From: Aquiluna borgnonia
GTDB taxonomy: Bacteria; Actinomycetota; Actinomycetes; Actinomycetales; Microbacteriaceae
DNA length: 64,000 nt
Assembly: GCF_013283855.1 (NCBI RefSeq)
Contig: NZ_CP054056.1
Coordinates: forward strand, 1-64,000
Reading direction: 5' to 3'
Shown here piece by piece: positions 1 to 11,598 of the stretch (its first letter is position 1; every line of letters begins with the position of its first letter). A program made the translations under genes and the position numbers. The notes below the pieces were generated by a model that saw nothing but the letters and a program-made list of their open reading frames with translations, ran no database searches and was not told the DNA's origin.

Positions 1-14
1 GTTCCTCGGTGAAG

Positions 15-78
15 TTTTCCACAACCACTTGAAGAGTTTTCCACATAGTCCAAAGACTGTGGAAAAATCTGTGGATAA
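15..78. promoter_or_regulatory. DnaA-box cluster upstream of dnaA
   Basis: Four DnaA-box-like nonamers precede dnaA: TTTTCCACA at 15-23 and 37-45, its reverse complement at 58-66, and a perfect reverse TTATCCACA at 70-78. Known biology: DnaA binds such boxes to autoregulate dnaA and as part of the origin region. Their presence argues that the in-frame stretch before position 101 is regulatory rather than coding. Confidence 0.75.
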
Positions 79-100
79 CTTATTGGGGGAGGAGAGAATT

Positions 101-1489
101 ATGGCTGATGAACAACTGAATTCGTTGTGGCAATCGCTTGTCTCTCAGGTCACCCAAGATGATCGTGTGACTCCCCACCTGCGTGGCCATTTAGAGCTCG
201 CCACCCCCAAGGGTGTCCTAGGGGACACTCTTTACATCGAAGTTCCAAACGACATAACCAGGTCAATGCTTCAGCAGAGGCTCCGGGCCCAATTGCTTGA
301 CGCAATGGCTGCTCTCTCTGAGATGGGAGGCCCATCAAGCTTTGTGGTCATAACGAACGAGGATCTTCAGAGCCAGGACAAAATCGAGTTTGTTGTTGAA
401 CCCGAGCCGAAGCTTCCGGACCGCGATCCTGCTACTGGACCGGTCAAGACCACAGGGGAGTCAAGGCTCAACCCCAAATACAGCTTCGAGAACTTCGTGA
501 CCGGAGGTTCAAATAGGTTCGCCCACGCGGCCGCGTTCGCCGTTTCGGAAGCCCCAGCGGAGGCCTACAACCCACTCTTTATCTATGGTTCCAGTGGTTT
601 GGGCAAAACCCACCTGTTGCACGCGATTGGGCACTACGCGATTCACCTAAAACCAAAGACCAAAGTTCGCTACGTCTCAAGCGAGGAATTCACTAACGAC
701 TTCATCAACGCGATTCAGAACAACAAAAACGCGGAGTTTCAGGCCCAGTACCGCGATGTAGACATCCTGCTTGTCGATGACATTCAATTCCTGTCAGGAA
801 AAGACCAAACCCAGGAGGCCTTCTTCCACACCTTTAACACCCTCCACGACCACAACAAGCAGGTTGTAATCACATCAGATCTCAGACCTAAGCAACTTGC
901 TGGTTTCGAGGAACGCATGCTATCGAGGTTTGAGTGGGGGCTGACCACTGATATCCAGGCTCCAGAGTTTGAAACGCGCGTGGCAATCTTGCGAAAGAAA
1001 GCAGCCCAGGAGCGAATCTCGGTTCCAGACAACGTGATTGAATTTATGGCTGCCAGAATTTCTTCGAATATCCGAGAGCTAGAAGGAACCCTGATCCGCG
1101 TTACTGCATTCGCAAACCTAAATCGCCAAAGCATTGATATGGACCTAGTTCAACTGGTGATGAAGGACAGCTACTCTTCAGGCGACGGAGCAACTATCTC
1201 CCCGCTATCAATCATCACGGCCACTGCCAACTACTACAAAATATCTCCCGACGACATAACAGGATCGGGTAGGCAGCAGGCCGTTGCTCTGGCTAGACAA
1301 ATTGCCATGCACATTTGCCGAGAACTTACCGACATGTCGCTGCCCAAAATAGGCACTCACTTTGGAAACCGGGATCACACAACCGTTATGTACGCAACGA
1401 AAAAAATCTCCACGCAAATGAGAGAAAAGCGCTACATCTATAACCAGGTCTCCGAAATTATTCAAAAGATCAAAGACGAAAACAAATAG
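101..1489 (+). CDS. dnaA: Chromosomal replication initiator DnaA
   Basis: DnaA binds boxes at oriC and opens the duplex for helicase loading. The 462-residue product has a short N-terminal domain, an AAA+ core with Walker A GSSGLGKT (about residues 163-170) and Walker B LLVDDIQF (about 223-230), and the C-terminal DNA-binding signature DHTTVMYA (about 424-431). ATG at 101 is chosen because it follows a strong GGGGGAGGAGAG site; an in-frame upstream ATG at 29 would put the DnaA boxes inside the coding region. It is followed by an oriC-like gap and dnaN, the standard arrangement. Confidence 0.97.
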   Translation: MADEQLNSLWQSLVSQVTQDDRVTPHLRGHLELATPKGVLGDTLYIEVPNDITRSMLQQRLRAQLLDAMAALSEMGGPSSFVVITNEDLQSQDKIEFVVEPEPKLPDRDPATGPVKTTGESRLNPKYSFENFVTGGSNRFAHAAAFAVSEAPAEAYNPLFIYGSSGLGKTHLLHAIGHYAIHLKPKTKVRYVSSEEFTNDFINAIQNNKNAEFQAQYRDVDILLVDDIQFLSGKDQTQEAFFHTFNTLHDHNKQVVITSDLRPKQLAGFEERMLSRFEWGLTTDIQAPEFETRVAILRKKAAQERISVPDNVIEFMAARISSNIRELEGTLIRVTAFANLNRQSIDMDLVQLVMKDSYSSGDGATISPLSIITATANYYKISPDDITGSGRQQAVALARQIAMHICRELTDMSLPKIGTHFGNRDHTTVMYATKKISTQMREKRYIYNQVSEIIQKIKDENK

Positions 1490-1812
1490 TTTTCAAAATT
1501 CTTGTGGATAACTACGGCCACAACTGTGAAAAAACACTCTAAATAAGCTGAAAATCTGAAAAACTTTGTTGAAACAAAAAATAATTTCCACAGCTGATTG
1601 ATTTATCCACAGAGTTATCCCCACCTGTGTAAACAAATTACACGCTTGTAGTTCCCAATGATTTACTAACCCTTGGATACTTATCAACAGTTTCTACGAT
1701 GGTTATTGTTGTTATTCAAGATATTTAAATTTGTTGTTTATTGGGATTCCCAGTCGAAAACAATTTCCGCTCTAGGGTGTGCCAAGATAAAACTCCACAA
1801 AGAGGGTTGTAA
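1490..1812. other. Putative oriC (dnaA-dnaN intergenic region)
   Basis: This 323-bp non-coding gap holds perfect DnaA boxes at 1503-1511 (reverse) and 1603-1611 (forward), near-matches at 1584-1592, 1615-1623 (TTATCCCCA) and 1681-1689 (TTATCAACA), and an AT-rich stretch at about 1690-1750 that could be the unwinding element. Location between dnaA and dnaN is the usual site of oriC in Actinobacteria. The function is inferred; GC skew was not computed. Confidence 0.85.
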
Positions 1813-2943
1813 ATGAAATTTCAAGCTGATCGCGAAGTACTCGGGGATGCTATTTCCTTCGTGGCTCGACTCATGTCTCCAAAGCCTCAGTTACCTCAAC
1901 TTTCCGGAGTTCTAATCACGGCTAACAACAATGAAGTTGTTCTCAGTGTTTTTGACTATGAGGTTTCGGCAAAGGTAAGCATTTCCGCTGCTGTTGATGC
2001 ACCAGGCAAAGTGCTTGTCCAAGGCAAGTTGCTAGCCGAAATTGTCTCTAAACTTCCAGGTTCGACTGTTTCTTTGAACCTTCAAGAGTCAAGACTTCAA
2101 CTGACAAGCGGATCCTCAAAATTCACACTCTCCTCAATGTCACTCTCCGACTACCCTGAGATTCCGGCAATGCCTGAGTCTTCTGGAACTGTTGCCGCCT
2201 CCGAATTTGCACAAGCAGTTTCTCAGGTTGCGATTGCTGCATCACGTGAAGAAGTCACACCTGTTTTGACGGCTGTCATGATCACCGCATCAGCAAAACA
2301 GCTAACTATGGTTGCAACCGACAGATTCAGGGTCGCTGTAAAAGATTTGGCCTGGACTGGAAAGTCCGCTGAGAAAGAGCTCCTCATTCCCGCCCGGGTT
2401 TTGCAAGAGATTGCAAAGACTTTCTCGCACAACGGGGACTTGGAAATAGCATTTGGCCAAGGGGAAAAAGAGGTTGTCGGGTTCAGCGCGGGCAACAAAT
2501 CCGTATCTTCTGCCACCATCAAAGGCAAATATCCACCGGTGCTGCAACTTTTCCCAACTGAAATTTCCAATTTTGCTGTCCTAAGCACCCACGACCTTCT
2601 TGATGCAACGAAGCGAGTTGCCCTTGTTGTTGATCGAGAGAAGCCGCTGCGTTACAAGTTTGGAAGCACAGAGGCTGTTCTGGAATCAATCGGGAGTGAT
2701 GTGGCAGAGGCAAGCGAGCAGGTAGTTTGCTCGCTAACAGGCGAAGAGACAATCGTTTCCCTGCGCCCTCAATTCCTATCCGATGCGCTATCCGGTATCG
2801 AGTCGCCAAATGTGAAAATTGGTTTCACGGTAAACCCGAACAACCCCAACAAACCAGGTCCAGTCTTGATCTCTGCTTCTGACTCAAAGTCTGCTACTCC
2901 AGATTTCAAGTATTTGCTGCAGCCAAATCTGCTTGTCTCCTAG
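1813..2943 (+). CDS. dnaN: DNA polymerase III beta subunit (sliding clamp)
   Basis: DnaN forms the ring that tethers DNA polymerase III to template. The 376-residue length and three-fold domain organisation are normal for the family. Recognisable stretches include the N-terminal MKFQADREVLGDAISFVARL and the mid-protein VATDRFRVAV motif typical of bacterial clamps. ATG at 1813 follows an AGAGGG site. It sits in dnaA-dnaN-recF order with recF only 15 bp downstream, so the two are probably co-transcribed. Confidence 0.97.
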   Translation: MKFQADREVLGDAISFVARLMSPKPQLPQLSGVLITANNNEVVLSVFDYEVSAKVSISAAVDAPGKVLVQGKLLAEIVSKLPGSTVSLNLQESRLQLTSGSSKFTLSSMSLSDYPEIPAMPESSGTVAASEFAQAVSQVAIAASREEVTPVLTAVMITASAKQLTMVATDRFRVAVKDLAWTGKSAEKELLIPARVLQEIAKTFSHNGDLEIAFGQGEKEVVGFSAGNKSVSSATIKGKYPPVLQLFPTEISNFAVLSTHDLLDATKRVALVVDREKPLRYKFGSTEAVLESIGSDVAEASEQVVCSLTGEETIVSLRPQFLSDALSGIESPNVKIGFTVNPNNPNKPGPVLISASDSKSATPDFKYLLQPNLLVS

Positions 2944-2958
2944 AGAGGCGACCCAAGG

Positions 2959-4095
2959 TTGTGGATTTCCGCGCTTCAGCTGAACTCTTTTAGGAATTAC
3001 GATCAGCTTTCGGTATCACTAAAGCCCGGTATCAACCTTTTTATTGGCGAAAACGGCGCTGGGAAGACCAACCTGGTCGAGGCATGTGTCTTCCTTTCGG
3101 ATCTTCAGTCCCACAGGGCCAATAGTTACCTCCCTCTGATAGCCCAGGGAAGAGATTCCGCACAGCTATCGCTTACGGTCACCGCTGGAACCCGTGAAAT
3201 TCAAGTGGCAACAGAGCTAAATCGATCAAAGCCAAATCGCTACTCCTTGAATGGCAATCTAAAAAGACGCTCAAGTGACTTAGTGGGCGCGGTTCAGGTC
3301 GTTGTCTTCTCGCCCGAGGACTTGGATTTGGTGCGGAGAGACCCAGCCGATCGCAGAGGTTTTTTAGACACTGCGGTGATTCAGCTCAAGCCAAGAATGG
3401 CAGGGGTAAAGAGCGATTACGAAAGGGTTTTGAAACAAAAAAACGCTCTCCTAAAATCCGCTCGATCAACCAGCACCCCTGACCTTACGACTCTAGATAT
3501 TTGGGACGACCAGTTAGTGGCGTTCGGAAGTGAGTTGATAGAAGCCCGTCTTGAGCTTATTTCGCTTCTAGAACCGCTAATTCAGGATTTTTACCAAAAA
3601 CTAGCAGGTAGCAAAGATCTCATCGGTTTGGGGTTGGCGGCCTCGATCGAAAACCCTGAAGAGGATGGGACAGAAACCCTGCAGAGTTTGACTCGCTCCG
3701 AAATATCTGAGCGTTTTCACTCCCGAATTTCCGAGCAACGCAGCAAAGAGCTAGAGCGCGGAATCTCTCTAGTGGGGCCACATCGAGACGAACTACTGAT
3801 CACAAAATCGGGCCTACCCGCCAGAAGCCACTCCTCTCAGGGGGAAGCTTGGTCTATTGCGCTGGGTTTGAAGCTGGCACTTGCACACCTGATCAGAGAG
3901 CGATCACAGCAAGGCGATCCGGTTTTGGTTTTGGACGATGTTTTTGCAGTGTTGGATTCCGGCCGGAGAAACCGACTGGTTGAATACGTCTCGGCAAATG
4001 AGCAGGTTCTAATCACCAGCGCCGACCCCGACCAAATGCCCAATCTTGATATCGCTTCCACCTTTAGAGTGGCCGGGGGTGTGGTTGATGCGTGA
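2959..4095 (+). CDS. recF: DNA replication and repair protein RecF
   Basis: RecF is an SMC-like ATPase that helps load RecA at gaps. The 378-residue protein has the N-terminal NSFRNYD motif, Walker A GENGAGKTN (about residues 31-39), an ABC-type SSQGE signature and Walker B VLVLDDVFAVLD near the C terminus. The start is TTG at 2959, giving MWISALQLNSFRNY, which fits the family N terminus. The 3' end overlaps the DUF721 gene by 8 bp, implying translational coupling. Confidence 0.95.
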   Translation: MWISALQLNSFRNYDQLSVSLKPGINLFIGENGAGKTNLVEACVFLSDLQSHRANSYLPLIAQGRDSAQLSLTVTAGTREIQVATELNRSKPNRYSLNGNLKRRSSDLVGAVQVVVFSPEDLDLVRRDPADRRGFLDTAVIQLKPRMAGVKSDYERVLKQKNALLKSARSTSTPDLTTLDIWDDQLVAFGSELIEARLELISLLEPLIQDFYQKLAGSKDLIGLGLAASIENPEEDGTETLQSLTRSEISERFHSRISEQRSKELERGISLVGPHRDELLITKSGLPARSHSSQGEAWSIALGLKLALAHLIRERSQQGDPVLVLDDVFAVLDSGRRNRLVEYVSANEQVLITSADPDQMPNLDIASTFRVAGGVVDA

Positions 4096-4576
4096 ATTGA
4101 ACTTCAGTGCTGCCGATGAGTACTTTCGCAAATATCTTCTTGGCACGGCCGGACTCAAGTCTCGTGATCAGAAACGTCGTGAAGCAAAACAGAAAAGGGG
4201 CTCCCAGCCCTTCGAGGCTGGCCGTGATTTAGTCACTGCCGCAGCCTCGATGGATGCTCTGGTTGGTCAATTCAATTGGGACGCTCGCCTATCCGAGGCG
4301 GACTTATTCGCCAATTGGGAGAAGGTGGTTGGTGAAGACAGTGCCAACGCTTCATTCCCCGAGGAAATCAAGAATCGCGTGCTGAGTGTTCGTTGTCGCT
4401 CCACAGCTTGGGCAACCCAGCTTCGGCTGCTACAAAACGCGATTTTGAACAAAATTCAAGAGCTTTACCCGCAGCTGAGCATCGAAGAAATTAAGTTTGT
4501 TGGACCAAGTGCTCCGAGTTGGAAAAAAGGCCCCAGATCAGTCCCCGGAAGAGGCCCGCGCGACACCTACGGTTAG
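4088..4576 (+). CDS. DUF721 domain-containing protein (DciA-like)
   Basis: A 162-residue protein of the DUF721 family, found between recF and gyrB in most Actinobacteria. DUF721 proteins include DciA, a helicase loader/operator, so a role in replication initiation is plausible but inferred. The DUF721 core is the segment around NWEKVVGEDSANASFPEEIK through VRCRSTAWATQLRLLQ. The N terminus is basic and the C terminus ends in a charged Pro/Arg tail. ATG at 4088 follows GGGGG and overlaps the end of recF. Confidence 0.9.
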   Translation: MRELNFSAADEYFRKYLLGTAGLKSRDQKRREAKQKRGSQPFEAGRDLVTAAASMDALVGQFNWDARLSEADLFANWEKVVGEDSANASFPEEIKNRVLSVRCRSTAWATQLRLLQNAILNKIQELYPQLSIEEIKFVGPSAPSWKKGPRSVPGRGPRDTYG

Positions 4577-4692
4577 GGGTTCAATGCCAAGTAATTTGGC
4601 TAACTGAAGGTAAACTTCAAGGGTTAGCAAACCCGAATCTAAGTCGGCTCACCGGAGTCGCAGTTCATAGGTTCTAACCAAGCAGGAAGTAA

Positions 4693-6636
<1,944 letters not shown>

Positions 6637-6654
6637 GACGAGGAACTTACAAAA

Positions 6655-9171
6655 ATGAGCGAAAACCAGATGGACAAAATCGAGCAGGTCGACCTTCAGG
6701 TCGAAATGCAACGAAGCTACCTCGACTACGCGATGAGCGTCATCGTTGGAAGAGCCCTGCCGGACGTTAGGGACGGACTAAAGCCGGTCCACCGCCGTGT
6801 GCTGTACGCAATGTATGACGGCGGATACCGCCCAGACAAGCAATTTTCAAAGTGCTCCCGCGTGGTCGGCGATGTCATGGGCCAGTACCACCCGCACGGT
6901 GACTCGGCGATTTATGACACATTGGTGCGTCTGGTTCAAGACTGGAACCTGAGATATCCGCTGGTTTCTGGTCAGGGTAACTTCGGATCTCCGGGAAATG
7001 ACCCGGCTGCTGCTCCTCGTTACACCGAGTGCAAGATGGCTCCGCTCGCCATGGAAATGGTTCGCGACATCGATGAGGAAACCGTTGATTTCCAGGACAA
7101 CTACGACGGTAGAACCCAGGAACCGACAATTTTGCCCTCAAGATTCCCAAATCTTTTGGTCAACGGCTCAATTGGTATCGCCGTTGGTATGGCGACCAAC
7201 ATTCCACCCCACAACCTGAGGGAAATCGCTCAGGCCGCGGAATTCGTGCTCGCCAACCCGGACATCACCGGTGAGGCCTTGGTTGAGGAACTCATCAAGA
7301 TCGTCAAGGGCCCAGACTTTCCTACCGGAGCGCAGATTCTCGGCCGCCGAGGCATAGAAGACGCCTACCGAACCGGTCGCGGTTCGATAACAATGCGGGC
7401 CGTGGTCAACGTTGAGGAAATCCACAACCGCACCTGCCTGGTAGTTACCGAGCTTCCCTACCAGGTAAACCCGGACAACCTAGCCCTAAAGATCGCTGAA
7501 CTGGTCAAAGAGGGAAAACTTACCGGAATCGCTGATATCCGTGACGAGACCTCTGGTCGCACCGGTCAGCGTTTGGTGATTGTGCTCAAGCGCGATGCCG
7601 TTGCCCGAGTTGTTCTGAACAACCTCTACAAATACACCCAGCTCCAGGAGAACTTCGGCGCAAACATGCTCGCTCTGGTGGATGGTGTCCCCAGGACACT
7701 GTCGATTGACGGATTTATCACCAACTGGGTAGAGCACCAGATTGACGTGATTGTCCGCAGAACCCAGTTCCGCCTGCGCAAGGCCGAGGAGCGCGCACAT
7801 ATTTTGCGCGGATACCTCAAGGCTCTCGATGCCTTGGACGAGGTAATCGCACTGATTCGACGCAGCTCAACCGTTGACGATGCTCGTGACGGACTGATCA
7901 AGCTACTTGAGATTGATGAGCTGCAGGCTCGTGCAATCTTGAACATGCAGTTGCGTCAGCTTGCCGCCCTTGAACGTCAGAAAATCATTGATGAGGCTGC
8001 TGAACTCGAGCGCCAGATCGCCGAATTCCAGCGCATCATTGCCGATCCTGTTGCTCAACGTGGAATTGTCTCAACCGAACTCGGTGAGATTGTCGCCAAA
8101 TACGGTGACGAGCGTCGTTCTGAAATCCTGATGGGCTTCGACGGCGATGTTTCCATGGAAGATTTGATTCCTGAGGAGGAGATGGTTGTTACTCTCACCT
8201 CTGGGGGGTACATCAAGCGCACCAGAAGCGACAACTATCGCATTCAACACCGCGGTGGCAAGGGTGTGAAGGGCGCCAGCCTGAGAGCTGACGATGTGGT
8301 GCAGAACTTCATCGTCTCTACCACTCACCACTGGCTGATGTTCTTTACCAACACGGGCCGGGTTTACCGCTCCAAGGTCTACGAGATTCAAGAGGCCGGT
8401 AGAGACGCAAAGGGTCAGCACGTAGCCAACCTCCTCGCGCTTCAACCGGATGAGCGAATTGTTGAGGTGGTCGACCTAAAGGACTACCAGCAGTCGCCAT
8501 ACCTAGTTCTGGCAACCAGGAGTGGATTGGTAAAGAAAACCTCCCTGGAGTCTTATGACACCCCGAGAACCGGTGGAATCATTGCAATCAAGCTCCGCGA
8601 AGGCGACGAGCTAGTCAATGCCATGCTGGTTAGCGACGAGAACGACCTACTTTTGGTATCCCGCAAGGGTATGTCAATCAGGTTCTCCGCCTCCAGCGAG
8701 CAGCTGCGCCCAATGGGACGTGACACCTCCGGTGTGATGGGTATGAGCTTCCGCAAGGACGATGAATTGCTCAGCGCATCGGTAATCGGTGAGGCCGGAT
8801 TCGTGTTCGTTGTTACCGAGGGCGGTTATGCCAAGCGCACCAGTGCGGATCAATACCGAGTCCAGAACCGTGGCGGACTGGGTATCAAGGTTGCCAAGCT
8901 CGATGAAAAGCGCGGAGACCTGGTTGGCGCACTAATCGTGGACGAGGCCGATGAGGTCCTAGTCGTTTTGGCTTCGGGCAAGGTAATTCGCACTAACGCT
9001 AGTGAAGTTCCAGCAAAGGGCCGAGACACTATGGGAGTGGTGTTTGCCCGGTTTGAGGAGAGCGATTCAGTTTTGTCTCTGGCGCGAAACAGTGAGCGTA
9101 ATCTAGAGTCTTCGGGGGATCAGACTGAAGCCGAAGGAGAGACTAGTGGCGACACTGTTCAAGCGGAATAG
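6655..9171 (+). CDS. gyrA: DNA gyrase subunit A
   Basis: GyrA cleaves and rejoins DNA in the gyrase A2B2 complex. The 838-residue protein begins with the expected [22 protein letters not shown]-type region, carries the catalytic tyrosine in AAPRYTE (Y123), and has a C-terminal beta-pinwheel with a GyrA-box-like QHRGGKG (about residue 531). It ends in a short acidic/polar tail. A GACGAGGAAC site precedes ATG 6655. The last 26 bp overlap the DUF3566 gene, consistent with one operon. Confidence 0.97.
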   Translation: MSENQMDKIEQVDLQVEMQRSYLDYAMSVIVGRALPDVRDGLKPVHRRVLYAMYDGGYRPDKQFSKCSRVVGDVMGQYHPHGDSAIYDTLVRLVQDWNLRYPLVSGQGNFGSPGNDPAAAPRYTECKMAPLAMEMVRDIDEETVDFQDNYDGRTQEPTILPSRFPNLLVNGSIGIAVGMATNIPPHNLREIAQAAEFVLANPDITGEALVEELIKIVKGPDFPTGAQILGRRGIEDAYRTGRGSITMRAVVNVEEIHNRTCLVVTELPYQVNPDNLALKIAELVKEGKLTGIADIRDETSGRTGQRLVIVLKRDAVARVVLNNLYKYTQLQENFGANMLALVDGVPRTLSIDGFITNWVEHQIDVIVRRTQFRLRKAEERAHILRGYLKALDALDEVIALIRRSSTVDDARDGLIKLLEIDELQARAILNMQLRQLAALERQKIIDEAAELERQIAEFQRIIADPVAQRGIVSTELGEIVAKYGDERRSEILMGFDGDVSMEDLIPEEEMVVTLTSGGYIKRTRSDNYRIQHRGGKGVKGASLRADDVVQNFIVSTTHHWLMFFTNTGRVYRSKVYEIQEAGRDAKGQHVANLLALQPDERIVEVVDLKDYQQSPYLVLATRSGLVKKTSLESYDTPRTGGIIAIKLREGDELVNAMLVSDENDLLLVSRKGMSIRFSASSEQLRPMGRDTSGVMGMSFRKDDELLSASVIGEAGFVFVVTEGGYAKRTSADQYRVQNRGGLGIKVAKLDEKRGDLVGALIVDEADEVLVVLASGKVIRTNASEVPAKGRDTMGVVFARFEESDSVLSLARNSERNLESSGDQTEAEGETSGDTVQAE

Positions 9172-9547
9172 CGGCCCCAAGGAGCCGGTAAAACAGGTAA
9201 GGCTCAAGCTTCGTTCAATCGATGTTTGGTCTGCGGTGAAGGTTGGCTTCCTGGTCTCCATCGCCTTGGGCATCGCAACGCTCGTTGGTGCCCTGCTGCT
9301 TTGGGCGCTGCTGGCCAACTCCGGCATCTTTTCATCACTGGGCGGACTACTAACCAGCGTTTTGGGTGAGGGCAGCGGATTCAGCCTTGAGAACGAGTTT
9401 TCTTTTGGCAACGTAATGTCAACCGCGCTTTCGCTCTCGCTTTTGAACATCGTGCTGACCACAGCACTCAGTGCTGTCTGGGCCGTCATCTTCAACCTAA
9501 TTTCAAAGTTGGTCGGTGGCGTTTCAGTCACCTTCACCAACAACTAG
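9146..9547 (+). CDS. DUF3566 membrane protein
   Basis: A 133-residue protein with an N-terminal positively charged segment ([21 protein letters not shown]) and two hydrophobic helices, matching the actinobacterial DUF3566 family that commonly follows gyrA. Function is not known to me. It starts at GTG 9146 inside the end of gyrA (26-bp overlap), so expression is probably coupled to gyrA. Confidence 0.85.
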   Translation: MATLFKRNSGPKEPVKQVRLKLRSIDVWSAVKVGFLVSIALGIATLVGALLLWALLANSGIFSSLGGLLTSVLGEGSGFSLENEFSFGNVMSTALSLSLLNIVLTTALSAVWAVIFNLISKLVGGVSVTFTNN

Positions 9548-9557
9548 AAAATTCGGT

Positions 9558-9578
9558 TTGGCATCTTTGCCAATCTTT
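9558..9578 (+). terminator. Weak hairpin after gyr operon
   Basis: TTGGCA (9558-9563) and TGCCAA (9568-9573) form a 6-bp stem with loop TCTT, followed by TCTTTA. It may act as a weak intrinsic terminator before the tRNA genes; the T-run is short. Confidence 0.4.
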
Positions 9579-9599
9579 AGTAATGTTGTGATGCTCTAC

Positions 9600-9673
9600 G
9601 GGCCTATAGCTCAGGTGGTTAGAGCGCTTCACTGATAATGAAGAGGTCGGAGGTTCAAGTCCTCCTAGGCCCA
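9600..9673 (+). tRNA. tRNA-Ile(GAT)
   Basis: A complete cloverleaf can be drawn: acceptor GGGCCTA pairs with TAGGCCC, the anticodon loop is CTGATAA with anticodon GAT, and the T-loop is TTCAAGT. The discriminator is A and the CCA end is not encoded. It sits just upstream of tRNA-Ala in the conserved post-gyrA position. Confidence 0.96.
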
Positions 9674-9708
9674 CGGTGAGCACTTTCCACTACGGGAAGG
9701 CTCGCTTT

Positions 9709-9781
9709 GGGGACTTAGCTCAGTTGGTAGAGCACCTGCTTTGCAAGCAGGGGGTCAGGGGTTCGACCCCCCTAGTCTCCA
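9709..9781 (+). tRNA. tRNA-Ala(TGC), integration target
   Basis: Acceptor GGGGACT pairs with AGTCTCC (one G-T wobble), the anticodon loop is TTTGCAA with anticodon TGC, and the T-loop is TTCGACC. The 3' end TAGTCTCCAC (9773-9782) recurs at 16353-16362, marking this tRNA as the attachment site of the downstream integrative element. Confidence 0.96.
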
Positions 9782-9782
9782 C
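9773..9782 (+). repeat. attL core (tRNA-Ala 3' end)
   Basis: TAGTCTCCAC at the 3' end of tRNA-Ala, identical to 16353-16362. Only 10 bp are identical, shorter than many tRNA att cores, though a GGGGTTCG stretch also appears upstream of both copies at different spacing. Confidence 0.7.
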
Positions 9783-9791
9783 CCATAAGGT

Positions 9792-9823
9792 AAGACCCTC
9801 TAGAAATAGGGGGTCTTTTCCTT
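9792..9823 (+). terminator. Intrinsic terminator after tRNA-Ala
   Basis: AAGACCC (9792-9798) pairs with GGGTCTT (9811-9817), followed by TTTCCTTT. It would end the tRNA transcript inside the integrated element. Confidence 0.75.
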
Positions 9824-9837
9824 TACCTTTCGTTATT

Positions 9838-9858
9838 TGTCGTAAATGTTGTCGTAAA
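9838..9858 (+). repeat. Arm-type repeat, left copy
   Basis: A 21-bp sequence built from two TGTCGTAAA/TTGTCGTAAA units, identical to 16278-16298. Placement about 55 bp inside the left core suggests an integrase arm-binding site. Function is inferred. Confidence 0.65.
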
Positions 9859-9907
9859 TCTGTAATCGCTCAGTAACGCATTACAAAAGCATTATCTCGT
9901 CCAGGGA

Positions 9908-10042
9908 CTACTTGTCTTTTTTAGGCTGGTTCGAAACTGAAGTTTGGCTTGTTTGAGGCTGACTCTTAGGCTTTGGTGTAACTTCACGGGCTGCCCTTTT
10001 TTCACCTTGCGGGTTAGACGGTTGTGTATTTGATTCACTCAT
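9908..10042 (-). CDS. Small hydrophilic protein, 44 aa
   Basis: A short reading frame of 44 codons starting at ATG 10042 and ending at TAG. It encodes a polar, Pro/Gln/Ser/Lys-rich product (begins MSESNTQPSNPQGEK, ends KKDK) with no hydrophobic core. It lies 12 bp after the membrane-protein gene in the same direction, so it could be the last gene of the methyltransferase cassette. No clear Shine-Dalgarno site is visible. I do not recognise a family; it may be non-coding. Confidence 0.4.
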   Translation of the reverse strand: MSESNTQPSNPQGEKRAAREVTPKPKSQPQTSQTSVSNQPKKDK

Positions 10043-10054
10043 GATTGGGCCGAT

Positions 10055-10429
10055 CTACTTTGTGTTCGCGAAGAGAAAGTAAGCCAGGGAGAGCAAGCCA
10101 CCTACGAAGGTCATAACTCCGATGATGTTAAAAGCATTGATGAAGATGTCCAGGCAACCATCGGTTTCTTCCCGATCGGCGTCTATCTGGTTGATTCGTC
10201 GGCGTTTGTCTGCCTGTTCAAATAAGAGTGCAATCAAAACACTCAAAACAGCGATAAACATTGCACCCCAGGAGAGTTTGATGGCCCAACTTTCTAAAGA
10301 TGCAGCCTCAGTCCCAAGAAGTGCCACCGAGATCGCCAGCACACCTGAACCAACGCTGATGATGAGCCGATCTACTTCTCGGTATGAATCCGTTAGTCGA
10401 CCCTGAAGGCCCTCTCGTCTTGAACTCAT
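10055..10429 (-). CDS. Small three-helix membrane protein
   Basis: A 124-residue protein with a charged N terminus, hydrophobic segments at about residues 22-42, 50-70 and 98-119, and a charged cytoplasmic-looking loop (EQADKRRRINQIDADREE) between the second and third. No family recognised. Its ATG is 2 bp beyond the stop of the DUF262-HNH gene, so it is tightly coupled to it. In defence cassettes such a protein could be an effector or a regulator, but nothing in its sequence proves this. Confidence 0.75.
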   Translation of the reverse strand: MSSRREGLQGRLTDSYREVDRLIISVGSGVLAISVALLGTEAASLESWAIKLSWGAMFIAVLSVLIALLFEQADKRRRINQIDADREETDGCLDIFINAFNIIGVMTFVGGLLSLAYFLFANTK

Positions 10430-10431
10430 GT

Positions 10432-11598
10432 CTACTTGTTGCCCTTGGCGCGATTGTGGGTTTTACAAAGCATCTGGCAGTTCTCAAGGCTTGTGGCTCC
10501 ACCTTTGCTCCAGGCAGCAACGTGATCTGCGTCCATTTCGTCCAACTTCCAAACCCTTGCCCTATTGGCGTCGGTGCCAATAGCGCAGAGGGGACAGTTA
10601 GAAACCTCTTTGATCTGTGCGTCGGCAGCCTGCCTCGCGTAAACGGATTTCTTTGTTGGTTCGTCGAAGACCCGGACTTCAATAAGTTTGGTGTCCAGCT
10701 CGCCGCCTAAAACGAACTCCCAAATGCCTTTGCGGTTCTTAACGTACGCGTCTCCATAGAGTGCTTGTATTCGCTCAGAGACCTTTGAAGGGTCGAACGC
10801 CTTTCCATGATATTGCTCGTAGAGGCGCCCCCACTCCAATCCACGCATTTCATTTTCGACATCAGTGAAAACGGTTGATACCCAGTCGATGACTGTAGTG
10901 AAGTAGGTTTTTACCTCATTGATGTTCTTGTCGAATCGGTGCTTGCTCAAGTAGCCGCCGATGTTGTCTTTGCCGCCGGCCACCCACTCGAGGGCACGTT
11001 CCCAGTACTCTTGGCGGATAACGGCCCCCGAAATGTAGGCGCTCCACTTTTGTATGTTTGAGTTTTGTGAGTTACTGAACTCTTCTTTTCCTAGCGTTAC
11101 AAACGGGCCACTATAAACCGCGTTCAGGAGCTCCTGAGCATTAAGCGGAACCCCGGCGATGTTGATGGTCTGGAACCACTCTTTGATTTCCGTCTCTGTG
11201 CCTTCGCACTCGTAGACGAGTAACTTCGATTCCAAGATTTTGTCCTGTTTGTCGGTGGCGAGACCACTGAAGTATTGCTCCATTCCGTTTTCGTCCTTGA
11301 TGGCGAACTTGCCAGTGATGAATCGCCCAAAACTTGTGATGCGCTGTTGCCCGTCCAACACTTCTAGGCTCTCCTCAGAAACTCTGTTGAAGTATATGAG
11401 CCCGAGCGGGTAGCCCTTCAGAAGTGACGTGATGACAGCAACGTCACGCTTTCCGTCGGCGTAAATGTAGTTGCGTTGATACTCGGGCTGAATAGTTAGA
11501 CGACCGGCGAGGCCGTATAGACCCTTCCCCTCGAGTTCGTTGTATTGAAAACCGTTCGAGATTTCTCGAATGGTGTATTCCTTGAGGTCCGTCTTCAC
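10432..11598 (-). CDS. DUF262 - HNH endonuclease protein (GmrSD/SspE-like)
   Basis: A 388-residue protein combining an N-terminal DUF262 domain with a C-terminal HNH nuclease. DUF262 is marked by [11 protein letters not shown] (about 36-46) and the nucleotide-binding motif DGQQR (82-86). The HNH has a CPLC knuckle (335-338), DADH (356-359), N373 and CKTH (378-381), so its zinc and catalytic residues appear intact. Known relatives with DUF262 (GmrS/GmrD, SspE) are nucleotide-dependent restriction factors. The start GTG 11598 overlaps the methyltransferase stop by 4 bp (GTGA), so the two are translated as a pair. I infer a restriction partner for that methylase. Confidence 0.88.
   Translation of the reverse strand: MKTDLKEYTIREISNGFQYNELEGKGLYGLAGRLTIQPEYQRNYIYADGKRDVAVITSLLKGYPLGLIYFNRVSEESLEVLDGQQRITSFGRFITGKFAIKDENGMEQYFSGLATDKQDKILESKLLVYECEGTETEIKEWFQTINIAGVPLNAQELLNAVYSGPFVTLGKEEFSNSQNSNIQKWSAYISGAVIRQEYWERALEWVAGGKDNIGGYLSKHRFDKNINEVKTYFTTVIDWVSTVFTDVENEMRGLEWGRLYEQYHGKAFDPSKVSERIQALYGDAYVKNRKGIWEFVLGGELDTKLIEVRVFDEPTKKSVYARQAADAQIKEVSNCPLCAIGTDANRARVWKLDEMDADHVAAWSKGGATSLENCQMLCKTHNRAKGNK

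Noticed and set aside
29-100. In-frame extension of dnaA upstream of ATG 101
   Set aside because: It would consist of the DnaA-box cluster and lies before a strong ribosome site at 89-96; family N terminus fits ATG 101.
9676-9876. Open frame across tRNA-Ala
   Set aside because: Its product is the typical false translation of a tRNA gene and it has no ribosome site.
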